This document shows positions 21,599-31,160 of a stretch of DNA of 64,000 bases, piece after piece. Location: contig WGME01000034.1 in assembly GCA_016125225.1 (NCBI GenBank), forward strand, positions 1-64,000, read 5' to 3'. This DNA comes from a bacterium. Its GTDB lineage: Bacteria > Planctomycetota > Planctomycetia > Planctomycetales > Planctomycetaceae. The notes beneath the pieces were generated by a model, which saw only the letters and a list, made by a program, of their open reading frames with translations, searched no databases and was not told the DNA's origin. Positions within the stretch are counted from its first letter, which is position 1. Each line of letters begins with the position of its first letter. The position numbers were made by a program, and so were the translations under genes.

Positions 21599-22720
21599 TT
21601 ACTCGTCGTCATCCTCCTCATCTTCATCTTCCGGCTCATCATCAAGCAGGCCTTTCTTGGCCCGCATGATCCGGGCTTTGAGTTCACCGGGATTATTAGA
21701 CTTCATGACGACCGACTCTTCCTCGCACAACCCGTTCTTCCAGAGGCTGAACAAGGCATCGTCGAGCAGTTGCATCCCGAACTTCCGCCCGGTCTGAATC
21801 GACGAGTTAATGCGGTACGTCTTGGCTTCACGAATCAGGTTCGCAATAGCAGGAGTAACCACGAGCAGTTCGTAGGCGGCGACCATCCCTTTCGGAATGC
21901 GTCCCAGCAGGGCTTGCGACAGGATGCCGATGATCGCCACGGACAACTGCGTTCGAATCTGTTCCTGTTGGTTAGTGGGAAACACGTCGATGATACGGTC
22001 GACCGTCCCTTGTGCCCCGGTGGTGTGCAGCGTGCCGAACACCACGTGGCCGGTTTCGGCGGCGGTGATTGCCGAGGAAATCGTCGCCAGGTCACGCATT
22101 TCGCCGACCAGAATCACGTCGGGGTCCATACGCAACGCACGGCGAAGTGCTTCCGGGAAGTCGGGAACATCCACCCCGATCTCCCGCTGGTTAATCGTGC
22201 ACTTCTTATGCTTATGGTAATACTCGATCGGGTCTTCGAGTGTGATGATGTGGTGATCGATGGTGTCGTTCAGGTAATTGATCATGCTGGCCAGACTGGT
22301 CGTCTTTCCCGATCCCGTGGGACCGGTCACCAGAAACAGACCGCGTGGTCGTTTAATCAGGTCGCCGATAATGGGCGGCAAACCGAGTTGTTCAAACGAC
22401 AGAAACTCGTTCGGAATACGCCGCAGCACCATGCCGATATGGCCGCGTTGCTTAAACACGGCCACACGGAAACGAGCTTTATCGCCGAACGCAAAACCAA
22501 AGTCGGTACCCCCGACCTCCTGAAGTTCCTGCTGATTCCGTTCCGGCGTGATGGACTTCATCAGCGAAACGGTGTCTTCGGGCTCCAGAACCTTGGTTTC
22601 CAGTCTCACCATATGACCGCTAACGCGGACCACTGGAGGTTGACCCGTGGTGATGTGCAAGTCGCTGACGCGCTCACGCACCACTGTCTCCAGCAGCTTA
22701 TCGATCTGAACTGTCGCCAT
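21599..22720 (-). CDS. pilT: PilT-type twitching/retraction ATPase
   Basis: A 373-residue ATPase of the PilT family, which retracts type IV pili. From ATG 22720 it begins MATVQIDKLLETVVRERVSD, followed by LHITTGQPPVVRV, the PilT N-terminal PAS-like domain. The Walker A VTGPTGSGKTTSLASMINYL lies near residue 137, the Walker B ILVGEMRDLATI near 200, and the PilT signature AIANLIREAKTY near 290. The tail is a run of Asp and Glu (about 15 of the last 17 residues), which is unusual. The frame is open to 22786 but lacks domain support there. It lies between the two GspE-like genes and makes retraction possible, which a pure type II secretion system would not need. Confidence 0.93.
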   Translation of the reverse strand: MATVQIDKLLETVVRERVSDLHITTGQPPVVRVSGHMVRLETKVLEPEDTVSLMKSITPERNQQELQEVGGTDFGFAFGDKARFRVAVFKQRGHIGMVLRRIPNEFLSFEQLGLPPIIGDLIKRPRGLFLVTGPTGSGKTTSLASMINYLNDTIDHHIITLEDPIEYYHKHKKCTINQREIGVDVPDFPEALRRALRMDPDVILVGEMRDLATISSAITAAETGHVVFGTLHTTGAQGTVDRIIDVFPTNQQEQIRTQLSVAIIGILSQALLGRIPKGMVAAYELLVVTPAIANLIREAKTYRINSSIQTGRKFGMQLLDDALFSLWKNGLCEEESVVMKSNNPGELKARIMRAKKGLLDDEPEDEDEEDDDE

Positions 22721-23334
22721 CTCGTATGATCTCGCCCGCTGAGTTCTCTCGATTCGGCGGTCACCAGGAGAGCTCTGATGCCGCACTCAGAATAGATGTG
22801 CGGCACTAGATATAACCCACGCAGGGACCGAAGTCATGTCTCCCGAAGGCTCTTCCGCCCGATGACGGCGAGAACCCTGTGATTCTTAACGTTGAACTCA
22901 CCAGCCGTTCCACCGTAACGATGAGACGCACTGGCCATGATGGTGAAGAAAGTCACGACGGACGGGAACGGGCGGGCAGACCTGATTTCCGCAATTGACG
23001 GCTGATGAGGAGTATGAGGAATACCGTCTGCGAGCATTTCGGAATCAGGCGTGCTGCTCGACGACATTCTTCGGAAGAGATTTCGCGAACTCAAGCACGC
23101 GCACAAAAAACGGAACATTGTGCGTCAATAGCAATTCCGCTCTGCACCCTGAAATCACCGTGAGCGACCGCCGGGAGATCTCTGAATAGACCCCGGAAAT
23201 GTTACCCGGACGACGAAGCCTGATGTGTTGCAAAATGAGTCAGCGAGAGTGCGAGGAGATGTGTACTTATGAATATGTCTCTCGGCTGAGATGCCAGTCG
23301 AGTCAACATATCCCTTTGATCACATCCCCTGAAA
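22721..23334. other. Intergenic region between pilT and the second GspE-like gene
   Basis: 614 bases, the largest gap in the pilus locus. Short open frames on both strands (up to 94 codons) have neither a recognisable product nor a convincing ribosome binding site. It should hold the pilT promoter and the end of the transcript of the upstream ATPase gene. I see no clear terminator or repeat. Confidence 0.45.
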
Positions 23335-25029
23335 TCAGTGGCCACCCTTATCGAGTCGTGACACTTCCAGCAGGGTTGTGCGACCCACCAGTGCCTTATC
23401 CAGAGCATCTTCCACGATCGTGCGCATCCCGAAAAGACGGGCCTGACGACGCAGGTTTTGTGCGGGCTCACTGCGGAAGGTCATCTCACGAAGCGTCGAG
23501 TTCATGATCAGCAATTCAAAGACCGCCTGCCGTCCACGGTAGCCCGTGTGCTGACAATTACTGCACCCTTTTCCACGCAGCATTTGTGCAGTTTCCAGTT
23601 GCTCGGGAGTGATGCCGAACTGTTGAATTTCGCTCGCATCGGGGCTGTAGGGGGCCTTGCATTTCGCGCAAACCACCCGCACCAGACGCTGGGCCATGAT
23701 CGCCATAACTGATGAAGCGACCAGGAAAGGCTCGACGCCCATGTCGATCAAACGTGTCACAGAACTGGGCGCATCGTTCGTATGCAGCGTACTGAAAACT
23801 AAGTGTCCAGTTAAAGAAGCCTGAATTGCCATCTCAGCAGTCTCGGTATCCCGAATCTCACCCACGAGGATCACATTCGGTGCCTGACGGAGCATCGCGC
23901 GAATGATCCGGGCGAAATTCAGACCGATATCGGACTTCACTTCGACCTGGTTGATCCCCGGCAGCAAGTATTCCACAGGGTCTTCTGCGGTAATGATCTT
24001 CCGATCAGGCCGGTTGATTTCCCCAAGAGCACTGTACAACGTTGTCGTTTTTCCGGAGCCCGTCGGTCCCGTCACCAGAAAGATGCCGTTCGGGCGGCGG
24101 ATCAGCGTCTGGAACTTCCGGTAGTTGTCTTCGCTGAAACCAAGATTGCGGATACCGACCTTGATGTTGTCGCGGTCGAGAATCCGGAGCACCACGGCTT
24201 GGCCATGATTGGTGGGAAGAATACTGACGCGTAGGTCGTAGTCTTTGCCCCCCGCTCGGGTCTTGATCCGGCCGTCCTGAGGACGCCGTTTTTCGGAGAT
24301 GTCCATACGTGCCATGATCTTCATACGGGAGACAAGCGCGGCGAGCAGCCGCTTCGGTGGGCTATCCCGCTCGACCAGTACGCCGTCAATCCGGTAACGC
24401 ACCCGCACGCGATCTTCGAAGGGTTCAATGTGAATATCCGAGGCGCGCATGTTCACTGCCTCGCTGATGATCAGGTTCACTAGCCGGACGATGGGAGCAC
24501 TGTCGTCTTCTTCCTGGGGTCCGCCCCCGCCCCCTTCTGTTTCGGTGAAATCGATGGCGGTTTCCGTGAACTCCGCCAGCATCGAGTCGACCGATTCGGT
24601 TTGCGAATCGCCATAATGCCTGTTGATGGCCGCTTGAATCGACTCTTTGGAAGCCACCGCAATTTTGATTTCGCGGTTCAGCACGAACCGCAGTTTGTCG
24701 AGAACTTCATAGTCCATCGCATTGCTGACGGCGACCTGGATGGTTTCGTCATCGAGACCCAGGGGAATCACGACGTTTTCGCGGGCCACCGATTCCGGCA
24801 CGAGTTCAATGACTGTCCGGGGGATTTCCATGGCATCGAGATTGACGAAGTCGTAACCATATTGTGAGGCTTGACGTTCGGTCAATTCGCTGGCGGAAAC
24901 GTAACCCAGTCGGACCAGGGCGTCTTCAGTGCTGACACCCAGGCTGGAGGCCAGATCCCGTGCCTCTTCCAACTGATCTTCGCTGATGATGCCATCTTTG
25001 ATCAGCTTCTTCAGATAGTCCTCAGCCAT
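23335..25029 (-). CDS. GspE/PilB-type assembly ATPase (copy 2)
   Basis: A 564-residue ATPase closely related in design to the product at 19737-21440. An MshEN N-terminus (MAEDYLKKLIKDGIISEDQL) is followed by a glycine-rich linker (TEGGGGGPQEEDD, about residue 165), Walker A VTGPTGSGKTTTLYSALGEI near 323, Walker B VILVGEIRDTETAEM near 390, and zinc cysteines CAKCK ... CSNCQHTGYRGR. ATG 25029 is three codons inside the longest frame and starts the conserved domain. It is the first gene of the locus, separated from pilT by 614 bases, so it may be regulated separately. Two assembly ATPases may serve two fibres or two stages. Confidence 0.92.
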   Translation of the reverse strand: MAEDYLKKLIKDGIISEDQLEEARDLASSLGVSTEDALVRLGYVSASELTERQASQYGYDFVNLDAMEIPRTVIELVPESVARENVVIPLGLDDETIQVAVSNAMDYEVLDKLRFVLNREIKIAVASKESIQAAINRHYGDSQTESVDSMLAEFTETAIDFTETEGGGGGPQEEDDSAPIVRLVNLIISEAVNMRASDIHIEPFEDRVRVRYRIDGVLVERDSPPKRLLAALVSRMKIMARMDISEKRRPQDGRIKTRAGGKDYDLRVSILPTNHGQAVVLRILDRDNIKVGIRNLGFSEDNYRKFQTLIRRPNGIFLVTGPTGSGKTTTLYSALGEINRPDRKIITAEDPVEYLLPGINQVEVKSDIGLNFARIIRAMLRQAPNVILVGEIRDTETAEMAIQASLTGHLVFSTLHTNDAPSSVTRLIDMGVEPFLVASSVMAIMAQRLVRVVCAKCKAPYSPDASEIQQFGITPEQLETAQMLRGKGCSNCQHTGYRGRQAVFELLIMNSTLREMTFRSEPAQNLRRQARLFGMRTIVEDALDKALVGRTTLLEVSRLDKGGH

Positions 25030-25456
25030 AGATCGCATTCCTCAGGCGTGTTGCGCAAGGTATTGCAGCAACTCTTTATGGAGATGGATGTTGTGAGTCG
25101 ATTCAGAGCACGGGAACCCTCACGGGTGCGTGGGGTCAGTCGAGCGGCGATGGGTTTGGCGCGGGTCTCGGCCAACTCGACCCGAACGGAACCGGATTCG
25201 GTTGCTAATTACCCGCTCTGGGCATTCTGGGTTGACCGATGGCGCCTGTCAACGCTGTCTACGTAAGTCGAAGCGTGAATTTTGATTATGTCATCAATCG
25301 TATCTGACTGGGAAGAGTTCCGGTCCCTGGGGAGGGGACCCTAAACGTATTATCGACTCCTTGTATGCGGGCCGAACCCATGATTCAGAAGGGCTGTCCC
25401 TTTGCAGAGCCTGTGCGACCTCCTAGAATAAGGCCCGCGACGAGCATTCGTTGCCT
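25030..25456. other. Intergenic region between the GspE-like gene and tRNA-Ala
   Basis: 427 bases between divergent units. It must contain the promoter of the minus-strand ATPase gene and that of the plus-strand tRNA. I see no gene, no long repeat and no terminator here. Confidence 0.45.
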
Positions 25457-25529
25457 GGGGCGGTAGCTCAGTTGGGAGAGCGCTGCGTTCGCAATGCAGA
25501 GGTCGAGGGTTCGACTCCCTTCCGCTCCA
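25457..25529 (+). tRNA. tRNA-Ala (anticodon CGC)
   Basis: A complete 73-base cloverleaf. The acceptor stem GGGGCGG pairs with CCGCTCC (one G-U), the D arm has GCTC/GAGC, and the anticodon stem CTGCG/TGCAG holds the loop TTCGCAA with anticodon CGC, which reads GCG (Ala). The T arm carries GGTTCGACTCC. CCA is not encoded. A strong hairpin follows at once. Confidence 0.96.
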
Positions 25530-25533
25530 CTCA

Positions 25534-25572
25534 AACTGGTCCGGTTGCATCAGTGATGTAGCCGGACCAGTT
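25534..25572 (+). terminator. Terminator after tRNA-Ala
   Basis: A perfect 11-bp stem (AACTGGTCCGG / CCGGACCAGTT) with a 17-base loop starts five bases after the tRNA 3' end and is followed by GTCTTT. It should end the tRNA transcript 58 bases before the methyltransferase gene. Confidence 0.75.
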
Positions 25573-25630
25573 GTCTTTAGCCTCCCGGTTTGGCCGCGTG
25601 GCCCGCTCACTTGTGCACAGTTAGATTTCA

Positions 25631-26785
25631 ATGGCCCGACTGGAACTGATTGCCACGGCTGCCTTCGGCCTGGAGGCCGTGGTTTCTCGTGAACTGACCG
25701 AACTCGGTTATCCCGATCAAACCGTGGAAGACGGTCGCGTTACGTTCTGGGGTGATGAGCTTGCCATCTGCCGCGCGAACCTGTGGCTGCGATCGGCGGA
25801 TCGGGTGCTGCTGCGCGTGGGTGGTTTTCCGGTCACCGACTTCGATCAGCTCTTCGCACAAACACAAGAGTTGCCTTGGTCGCAGTGGATTCCGGTCGAT
25901 GGCAAATTTCCCGTGGAAGGGAAGTCGGTCCGTTCGGCATTGCATCACACTCCCAGCGTGCAGCGCGCCGTCAAAAAGGCGATTGTGGAATCGCTGAAGA
26001 AGACACATCAGCGACATCGCTTTCAGGAGGATGGCGTCGAGTACCCGATTGAAATCTCGATTCTTCGTGATCTGGCGACTTTCACCATCGATACCAGTGG
26101 GGCCGGTCTGCATAAACGCGGTTACCGTCAACTGGTCGGGCCGGCACCGTTGCGGGAAACGACAGCCGCGGGACTGGTGTTGCTGAGTTACTGGAATCCC
26201 GATCGGCAACTCATCGACCCGTTTTGCGGATCGGGCACGATCCCCATTGAAGCGGCCATGATTGGTCGAAACCGGGCACCGGGATTGGATCGCGATTTCC
26301 TGAGTGAACAGTGGTCGCAAGTCCCGCGTGAGTTATGGAAGCAGGCCCGGGAAGAAGCCCGCGATCTGCAGCGGGGACGGCTGGTGTTGCCCATCATCGG
26401 TAGCGATCTCGATGGCAGCATGGTGAAAATGTCAGAAAAGCATGCCCGAGCCGCTGGCGTCGCTGGCGACATTCAGTTTCGCGAGATGGATGTCCTGGAA
26501 CTGAAGACAGCGCGCGAGTATGGCGTGGTCATCTGCAATCCGCCGTATGGGGAACGTCTGGGAGATCATGAATCGGCCGAAGCAATCTATGATGATATGG
26601 CCGATGCGTTCGGACCATTAAAAACGTGGTCGTTGTATGTGTTGACGTCTCATCCCGGGTTTGAGCGCTGTTTCCGTTGCCAGGCCGATCGTCGTCGTAA
26701 GTTGTACAATGGCCGCATTGAATGCACGTACTATCAATACCTCGGCCCGCGTCCGCCGGGAGTCGAGTCACAGCCATTGATTTGA
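25631..26785 (+). CDS. THUMP-domain 23S rRNA guanine-N2 methyltransferase (RlmL N-domain/YpsC-type)
   Basis: A 384-residue SAM-dependent RNA methyltransferase. A ferredoxin-like plus THUMP region covers residues 1-165 (ATAAFGLEAVVSRELTELGY at the start). The methylase domain carries PLRETTAAGLVLLSYWNPD and the SAM motif LIDPFCGSGTIPIEAAMIGR near residue 195. The catalytic motif CNPPYGERLGD near 300 is the N-P-P-Y form used for N2 methylation of guanine. The C-terminal RRKLYNGRIECTYYQY is typical of the RlmL/YpsC group. It follows tRNA-Ala and is probably transcribed on its own. Confidence 0.9.
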   Translation: MARLELIATAAFGLEAVVSRELTELGYPDQTVEDGRVTFWGDELAICRANLWLRSADRVLLRVGGFPVTDFDQLFAQTQELPWSQWIPVDGKFPVEGKSVRSALHHTPSVQRAVKKAIVESLKKTHQRHRFQEDGVEYPIEISILRDLATFTIDTSGAGLHKRGYRQLVGPAPLRETTAAGLVLLSYWNPDRQLIDPFCGSGTIPIEAAMIGRNRAPGLDRDFLSEQWSQVPRELWKQAREEARDLQRGRLVLPIIGSDLDGSMVKMSEKHARAAGVAGDIQFREMDVLELKTAREYGVVICNPPYGERLGDHESAEAIYDDMADAFGPLKTWSLYVLTSHPGFERCFRCQADRRRKLYNGRIECTYYQYLGPRPPGVESQPLI

Positions 26786-26824
26786 GTGATGGAGATTGGC
26801 GCAGACGTCCGGAGGCAACCAAAC

Positions 26825-27196
26825 ATGACGAAGCGTGTGCTGAGTGTGGGTCAATGTGGCCCCGATCACGGGTCCATCTCCCGGTTCCTGAAGTCGACGT
26901 TCGATGTCGCTATTGAAACTGCGGCGACGGCTACCGAAACATTCGACGTGCTCGCAAAGCAGCACTACGACCTGGTGTTGATCAATCGCAAACTTGATGA
27001 AGATTACAGCGACGGTGACGAGATCATTCGCCAGATGAAAGCCGATGCGAATCTGTCCGCCATTCCCGTCATGCTGATCACAAATTACCCCGAGTATCAG
27101 GACAATGCTGAACAACTCGGGGCGGTTCGTGGATTTGGCAAGAACGATCTCGGTCGGAGCGATGTGATTGCGCGGCTGGAACCGTATCTGGGCTGA
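26825..27196 (+). CDS. Stand-alone receiver-like protein lacking the phosphoacceptor Asp
   Basis: A 123-residue protein with a CheY-like fold. Beta strands VLSVGQ and DLVLIN, the later PVMLITNY and a KND segment follow the receiver order. At the phosphorylation position the sequence is DLVLINRKLD, so Asn54 replaces the usual Asp, and the acidic pair after strand 1 is also absent (GQCGPDH). It is therefore probably not phosphorylated and may act as a binding module, as pseudo-receivers such as FrzS do. ATG 26825 is preceded by GGAGG; the longer frame from 26786 has no such site. It follows the methyltransferase gene by 39 bases. Confidence 0.75.
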   Translation: MTKRVLSVGQCGPDHGSISRFLKSTFDVAIETAATATETFDVLAKQHYDLVLINRKLDEDYSDGDEIIRQMKADANLSAIPVMLITNYPEYQDNAEQLGAVRGFGKNDLGRSDVIARLEPYLG

Positions 27197-27247
27197 TCGT
27201 CTTCACGCTCCGGCGAACCAGCATCGGTGTTGAAGCTCGAGCCAGTC

Positions 27248-27451
27248 TTACCGGGGCTTCTTGGTCTTGTCAGCTTTCTGCTTTTCCAGCATCTGCTGAT
27301 GACGCTCCATTTCCGATTGTTCGACTTCCTGCATATGTTGCTTCATGGCGTCTTCACCTTCAAATTTGGTGCCGGTGACCGTGGGTCCGCAACCGGCGAA
27401 ACTGACGATGGAAACCAGAGCAAATAATGTGGCAAAGCGACAAGAAAGCAT
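27248..27451 (-). CDS. Small lipoprotein
   Basis: A 67-residue protein with a signal peptide ending in the lipobox SFAGC (Cys near residue 21). The mature part is a charged helix (MKQHMQEVEQSEMERHQQML) ending in lysines. Short lipoproteins of this kind are common in planctomycetes beside DUF1559 genes; here it lies downstream of one on the same strand. Its function is unknown. Confidence 0.75.
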   Translation of the reverse strand: MLSCRFATLFALVSIVSFAGCGPTVTGTKFEGEDAMKQHMQEVEQSEMERHQQMLEKQKADKTKKPR

Positions 27452-27491
27452 AATTCAGATTCTAGTGGCTGAAGGAATTCGGGTGGGTCAA

Positions 27492-27538
27492 TTCGAAATG
27501 CCTGCCTGAATTTGTGAGCTTCAGACAGGCATTCCGAA
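27492..27538 (-). terminator. Long imperfect hairpin between DUF1559 gene and lipoprotein gene
   Basis: TTCG-A-AATGCCTG-C-CTGAA pairs with TTCAG-A-CAGGCATT-C-CGAA, giving about 17 pairs with two mismatches. With the second hairpin at 27562-27582 it forms a tandem pair between two same-strand genes. It may attenuate or end the DUF1559 transcript; there is no strong U tract. Confidence 0.5.
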
Positions 27539-27561
27539 CAGCATTTGTCGGTAGGCAAGCC

Positions 27562-27582
27562 GCCTGTTGTGAGACAACAGGC
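27562..27582 (-). terminator. Perfect hairpin downstream of the DUF1559 gene
   Basis: GCCTGTTGT and ACAACAGGC form a perfect 9-bp stem with a 3-base loop, 59 bases past the DUF1559 stop codon. It is likely to be the primary terminator or mRNA 3'-end stabiliser of that gene. Confidence 0.55.
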
Positions 27583-27641
27583 AATCTCAGGCACGAGTTG
27601 GTTTCGTCCGAGACGTTTTAGATCTCGTCGACGGAGCGAGA

Positions 27642-28520
27642 TTAGAACTCACCCACAATTTGACCATCGTTTCGCACGCAGAGACGGCGGAAAGTTTCCG
27701 CGTCAACATTGAACGAAATGGTCCGGGTTGAGCCATCGCCCAGCAAAGCGTTAAACATGCCGGCATGGGAAGACCCAAAGCGACCACTCCAGAATGCCGG
27801 AGGTTCTGCCGGATGGGCCGAATCTGGAGCTGGTGTGTTTGTCAAACCACCCCAGCGAATTTCATCCTGATCCCAACCTGAGTTCACCCAGGGTTCGTTG
27901 TCGCCACCACTGCCACCAAAATTGAGCGGGTTGGTTTGCTTCTCTGCGATGAGGATGGTGTTGGTGAGTCCGTCCGTGATCAAAGCGAAGTTAACAGGAC
28001 GATTGCAGCTACGACGGACAATCGCACCGTTGTAAGCCGTCTGGCCGTCACCAGCGTTCCCGGCATAGTCCGACTTCGCGGAGCTGCCATAAATCCCGGG
28101 CGGGCGGCGTGATGGGCAGAAATAGACACCCACCGGTGTGTTGTAAACTGTGGTGTCACTCGTGACGTTGTAGAGATTGGCTTGTTCGATCAGCGGCAGA
28201 ATCTGGTACATCCAGTTCCATTCGCCACGGTTGTTGGCATTGCAGCAGGCGCTACAGGGATAGCCGCTGCCCGTGTCAGTGCCCCCATCGGGCAGCACGC
28301 GGTAGTTATCATGGTAGTTGTGGAAGGCCAGACCAATTTGCTTCAGGTTGTTTTTGCATTGTGTCCGTCGAGCGGCTTCACGCGCCTGTTGGACCGCGGG
28401 CAAAAGCAAAGCCACCAGAATTGCGATGATGGCAATGACCACCAGCAATTCAATCAGCGTAAATCCCAAGGCTGTCGGCCTTGATCGTCGAGGGATGCGG
28501 TTTTCGGCGGGAATCGGCAT
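27642..28520 (-). CDS. DUF1559 domain protein with prepilin-type N-terminus
   Basis: A 292-residue DUF1559 protein. The prepilin signal [20 protein letters not shown] lies near residue 18. The DUF1559 core starts with [20 protein letters not shown], then [13 protein letters not shown], and the C-terminus has the H-X9-DG motif ([12 protein letters not shown]). Four cysteines around CSACC (about residue 90) could form disulfides. ATG 28520 is preferred to an upstream TTG at 28553. It lies divergently from the sigma-54 activator gene and is followed by two hairpins and a small lipoprotein gene. The role is unknown; surface or pilus-associated location is inferred from the signal. Confidence 0.9.
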   Translation of the reverse strand: MPIPAENRIPRRSRPTALGFTLIELLVVIAIIAILVALLLPAVQQAREAARRTQCKNNLKQIGLAFHNYHDNYRVLPDGGTDTGSGYPCSACCNANNRGEWNWMYQILPLIEQANLYNVTSDTTVYNTPVGVYFCPSRRPPGIYGSSAKSDYAGNAGDGQTAYNGAIVRRSCNRPVNFALITDGLTNTILIAEKQTNPLNFGGSGGDNEPWVNSGWDQDEIRWGGLTNTPAPDSAHPAEPPAFWSGRFGSSHAGMFNALLGDGSTRTISFNVDAETFRRLCVRNDGQIVGEF

Positions 28521-28964
28521 TACGTTCACGAGGAATCCTTCTGACAAATTCAATGAGGCGGGATGCCTGCGCGCACCGCACCTGTCGCGGTGTGAGAGGC
28601 AGGGCGGATTTCAACGAGCTTCCAACAAGATTCATGGAGGGAAATGTATATTTCGTGTGAACTTCGAATGTCACTAGGATATCTACCGAGAATGTCAGCT
28701 CTGCCTTGCTGTCGATGCCAGTTGTCGGTGAGCATTTGAACCTGTTGGTTCCGCTAGTTTGTTATCTTGACCGATAGCAAAAGACGGCATTGCGACAGTG
28801 ATCCCACAAGTGAACCGCGGGAACGTGCTGTCCACGGAGATCCCACCAAAAGCAGAGAATTGGTAGACTAAATTGCTTGATGCGAATGTGCTGCAAGAGT
28901 GTTGGATAAGCATCAGCCATAACAAAAGTTCGCTTCCCTCCTGCGTTGTGGAACAGGTCGCGCT
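28521..28964. other. Divergent intergenic region between DUF1559 and the sigma-54 activator
   Basis: 444 bases that must hold promoters in both directions. No gene is supported. One stretch near 28861-28877 resembles a sigma-54 promoter, but the GG-to-GC spacing is one base too long. Confidence 0.4.
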
Positions 28965-30905
28965 ATGAGTGTTGGACCGGATCACTCGCAGGCAGACAGA
29001 ACCAGTGACCAGAACATCATTCCCGATACCGCCGGTCACTGGCAGCAGGAATTCGCAGCCCTGCGGGCCATCGCCGAGGGAACGGCAGCCCATGTCGGTG
29101 ACAAATTCTTCCCATCATTGATTCGGCATCTGACGCAAGCCCTGGGAGTTCAATACGGCTTTGTGGCCGAGTTCGCAGGAACCAAAACACGCGCCCGGAC
29201 GTTGGCTTACTGGTCTGACGGTCAGATGATCGAGAACATCGAATGGGACCTCGCAGGGACACCGTGTGAAGAGGTTGTCCGTGGTCACCTCTGCCATTAT
29301 CCACAGGGCGTTTGGCAGCGGTTTCTGCAAGATGAGTACATGGTTCAGGAGAAAATCGAAAGCTATCTTGGTGTGCCATTGATGGCGGCCAATGGAGAAA
29401 GTCTTGGCCATCTGGCGGTCTTTGATAAGCAACCGTTACTCGAGGAACCACGGTTGCTTTCCATCTTTCGCATCTTTGCTTCCCGAGCCGCGGCGGAACT
29501 CGACCGGGTCCGCATGGAACAGCAATGGAAAGCCAGCGAAGAACGCTTTCGCGATCTCTTTGAAGAGGCACCAATTGCCTACGTTCATGAAGGGCTTGAT
29601 TCGAGGTTTCTCCAGGCCAATCGTGCGGCGCTGCGGATTCTGGGCATCACCTCCGCTGATGTCCCGGGGACCTATGGCAAAAGCTTTGCACCACAGACTC
29701 CCGAGGCACAACGGCGGATTGAAGAGGCGTTTGCATCGATTGGCCGGGGCATCGATACCAGTGGCGTCGTGCTGGAGCTCCGTCGCAAAGACACTGGTCA
29801 ACCGATCTGGATTCAATGGTGGTCAAAGCCCGATCCCGGCGGACAATTCACCCGGACGATGTTCATCGATATTACCGACCGCGTGTTAATGGAGCAGGAA
29901 CAGCAACGATTGCGGGCTCAGAACGCTTACCTGCAGGACGAAATCAAGGAAGCACACAATTTCGAAGAAATCATCGGCCGTAGTCCGGCGATACTTCATC
30001 TCCTGACTAATGTCCGACGAGTCGCCATCACCGAGACCTCCGTGCTGATTCGTGGTGAAACCGGCACGGGTAAGGAACTGATTGCTCGGGCGATTCACTC
30101 CGCCAGCCCTCGTCGCGACAAGCCCTTGATCAAAATCAACTGTGCGGCATTGCCGGAAGGGTTGGTCGAAAGCGAACTCTTCGGCCATGAAAAAGGGGCG
30201 TTCACCGGTGCTCTGGGCCGTCGGGCCGGTCGATTCGAACTGGCCGATGGCGGCACGATCTTTCTGGACGAGATTGGCGAAATCCCATTGGAGGCTCAGG
30301 CGAAACTGTTGCGGGTTCTGCAGGAGCGAGAGTTCGACCGCGTTGGGGGCACATCGACTATCAAGGTCGATGTGCGCGTCATTGCCGCGACCAATCGAGA
30401 TTTGTTGAAAGCCGTGGCCGATCGAACTTTTCGAGAAGACCTGTACTATCGCTTGAACGTCTTTCCGCTGGTGCTGCCACCCTTGCGCGAGCGGGGTGAT
30501 GACTTGCCGTTGCTGGTACAGTTTCTGATCAACCGTTTTTCGAAGCGACTCGGCCGAGCGATCAGCGGCATTGATGACGCATCACTGGCACTCCTGCAGT
30601 CCTATCGCTGGCCTGGCAATATCCGCGAACTTGAGAACGTCATCGAACGAGCCATCATTCTCTCCGATGGTCCGGTGCTTGAGATCGATCCTGAAATGTT
30701 GCCCGGTTCAGACCTGCCGACCTCCGATGCGATGGGGCAGAATCCGATGAGCCTGGAGGCCTTGGAGTGCCAGCACATTTTGAAGGTGTTACAGGAAACC
30801 GACTGGGTGATTGAAGGCGCGGGAGGAGCGGCACGAATTCTCGATCTGCACCCCAATACGCTGCGTAGTCGCATGAAGAAATGGGGCATCGTCCGCCCTT
30901 CATAA
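28965..30905 (+). CDS. Sigma-54-dependent transcriptional activator with GAF and PAS domains
   Basis: A 646-residue enhancer-binding protein. Residues 25-190 form a GAF-like sensor ([20 protein letters not shown] and later [19 protein letters not shown]), and 193-310 a PAS domain. The AAA+ domain follows: Walker [20 protein letters not shown] near 363, the sigma-54 contact loop GAFTGA near 410, and Walker [20 protein letters not shown]. The C-terminal 30 residues are a Fis-type helix-turn-helix ([20 protein letters not shown]). It opens transcription from sigma-54 promoters in response to a signal sensed by GAF or PAS. It has no receiver domain, so direct ligand sensing is likely. Targets are not evident. 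Confidence 0.93.
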   Translation: MSVGPDHSQADRTSDQNIIPDTAGHWQQEFAALRAIAEGTAAHVGDKFFPSLIRHLTQALGVQYGFVAEFAGTKTRARTLAYWSDGQMIENIEWDLAGTPCEEVVRGHLCHYPQGVWQRFLQDEYMVQEKIESYLGVPLMAANGESLGHLAVFDKQPLLEEPRLLSIFRIFASRAAAELDRVRMEQQWKASEERFRDLFEEAPIAYVHEGLDSRFLQANRAALRILGITSADVPGTYGKSFAPQTPEAQRRIEEAFASIGRGIDTSGVVLELRRKDTGQPIWIQWWSKPDPGGQFTRTMFIDITDRVLMEQEQQRLRAQNAYLQDEIKEAHNFEEIIGRSPAILHLLTNVRRVAITETSVLIRGETGTGKELIARAIHSASPRRDKPLIKINCAALPEGLVESELFGHEKGAFTGALGRRAGRFELADGGTIFLDEIGEIPLEAQAKLLRVLQEREFDRVGGTSTIKVDVRVIAATNRDLLKAVADRTFREDLYYRLNVFPLVLPPLRERGDDLPLLVQFLINRFSKRLGRAISGIDDASLALLQSYRWPGNIRELENVIERAIILSDGPVLEIDPEMLPGSDLPTSDAMGQNPMSLEALECQHILKVLQETDWVIEGAGGAARILDLHPNTLRSRMKKWGIVRPS

Positions 30906-31160
30906 AACCTGGGTGGCAACTCGCAATACTGTTGCATCAACCCGCGTCGCTCACCACGACCAATCGTGGCGGCCACGAAATGTCGTGGCGGCACACTCTG
31001 TCACGACGTAATTGTGCTGCGGGGCTGTTGCAGGCAGTTTGCTGCAAGCCATTCTGGATAAAGCAGATGCAGCAATTCTTGTAAGACAGGAATCGCATGG
31101 CATGCGGCTCGCTATCTCGGATTTCGATCCAGAGAAATCAAGGCCGACGATGAGCCTGCG

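Noticed and set aside
21470-22729. 419-codon plus-strand frame opposite pilT
   Set aside because: Antisense to PilT with no recognisable motif.
22834-23118. 94-codon minus-strand frame between pilT and the second GspE-like gene
   Set aside because: No start signal, no motif, and frame use not like that of neighbouring genes.
25350-25631. 93-codon minus-strand frame over tRNA-Ala
   Set aside because: It runs through the tRNA gene, and the apparent peptide matches the well-known artefact translations of tRNA antisense.
28861-28880. Sigma-54 promoter-like TTGG...TTGCTT before the sigma-54 activator
   Set aside because: The GG and GC elements are 11 bases apart instead of 10, so the site would not fit the sigma-54 geometry.
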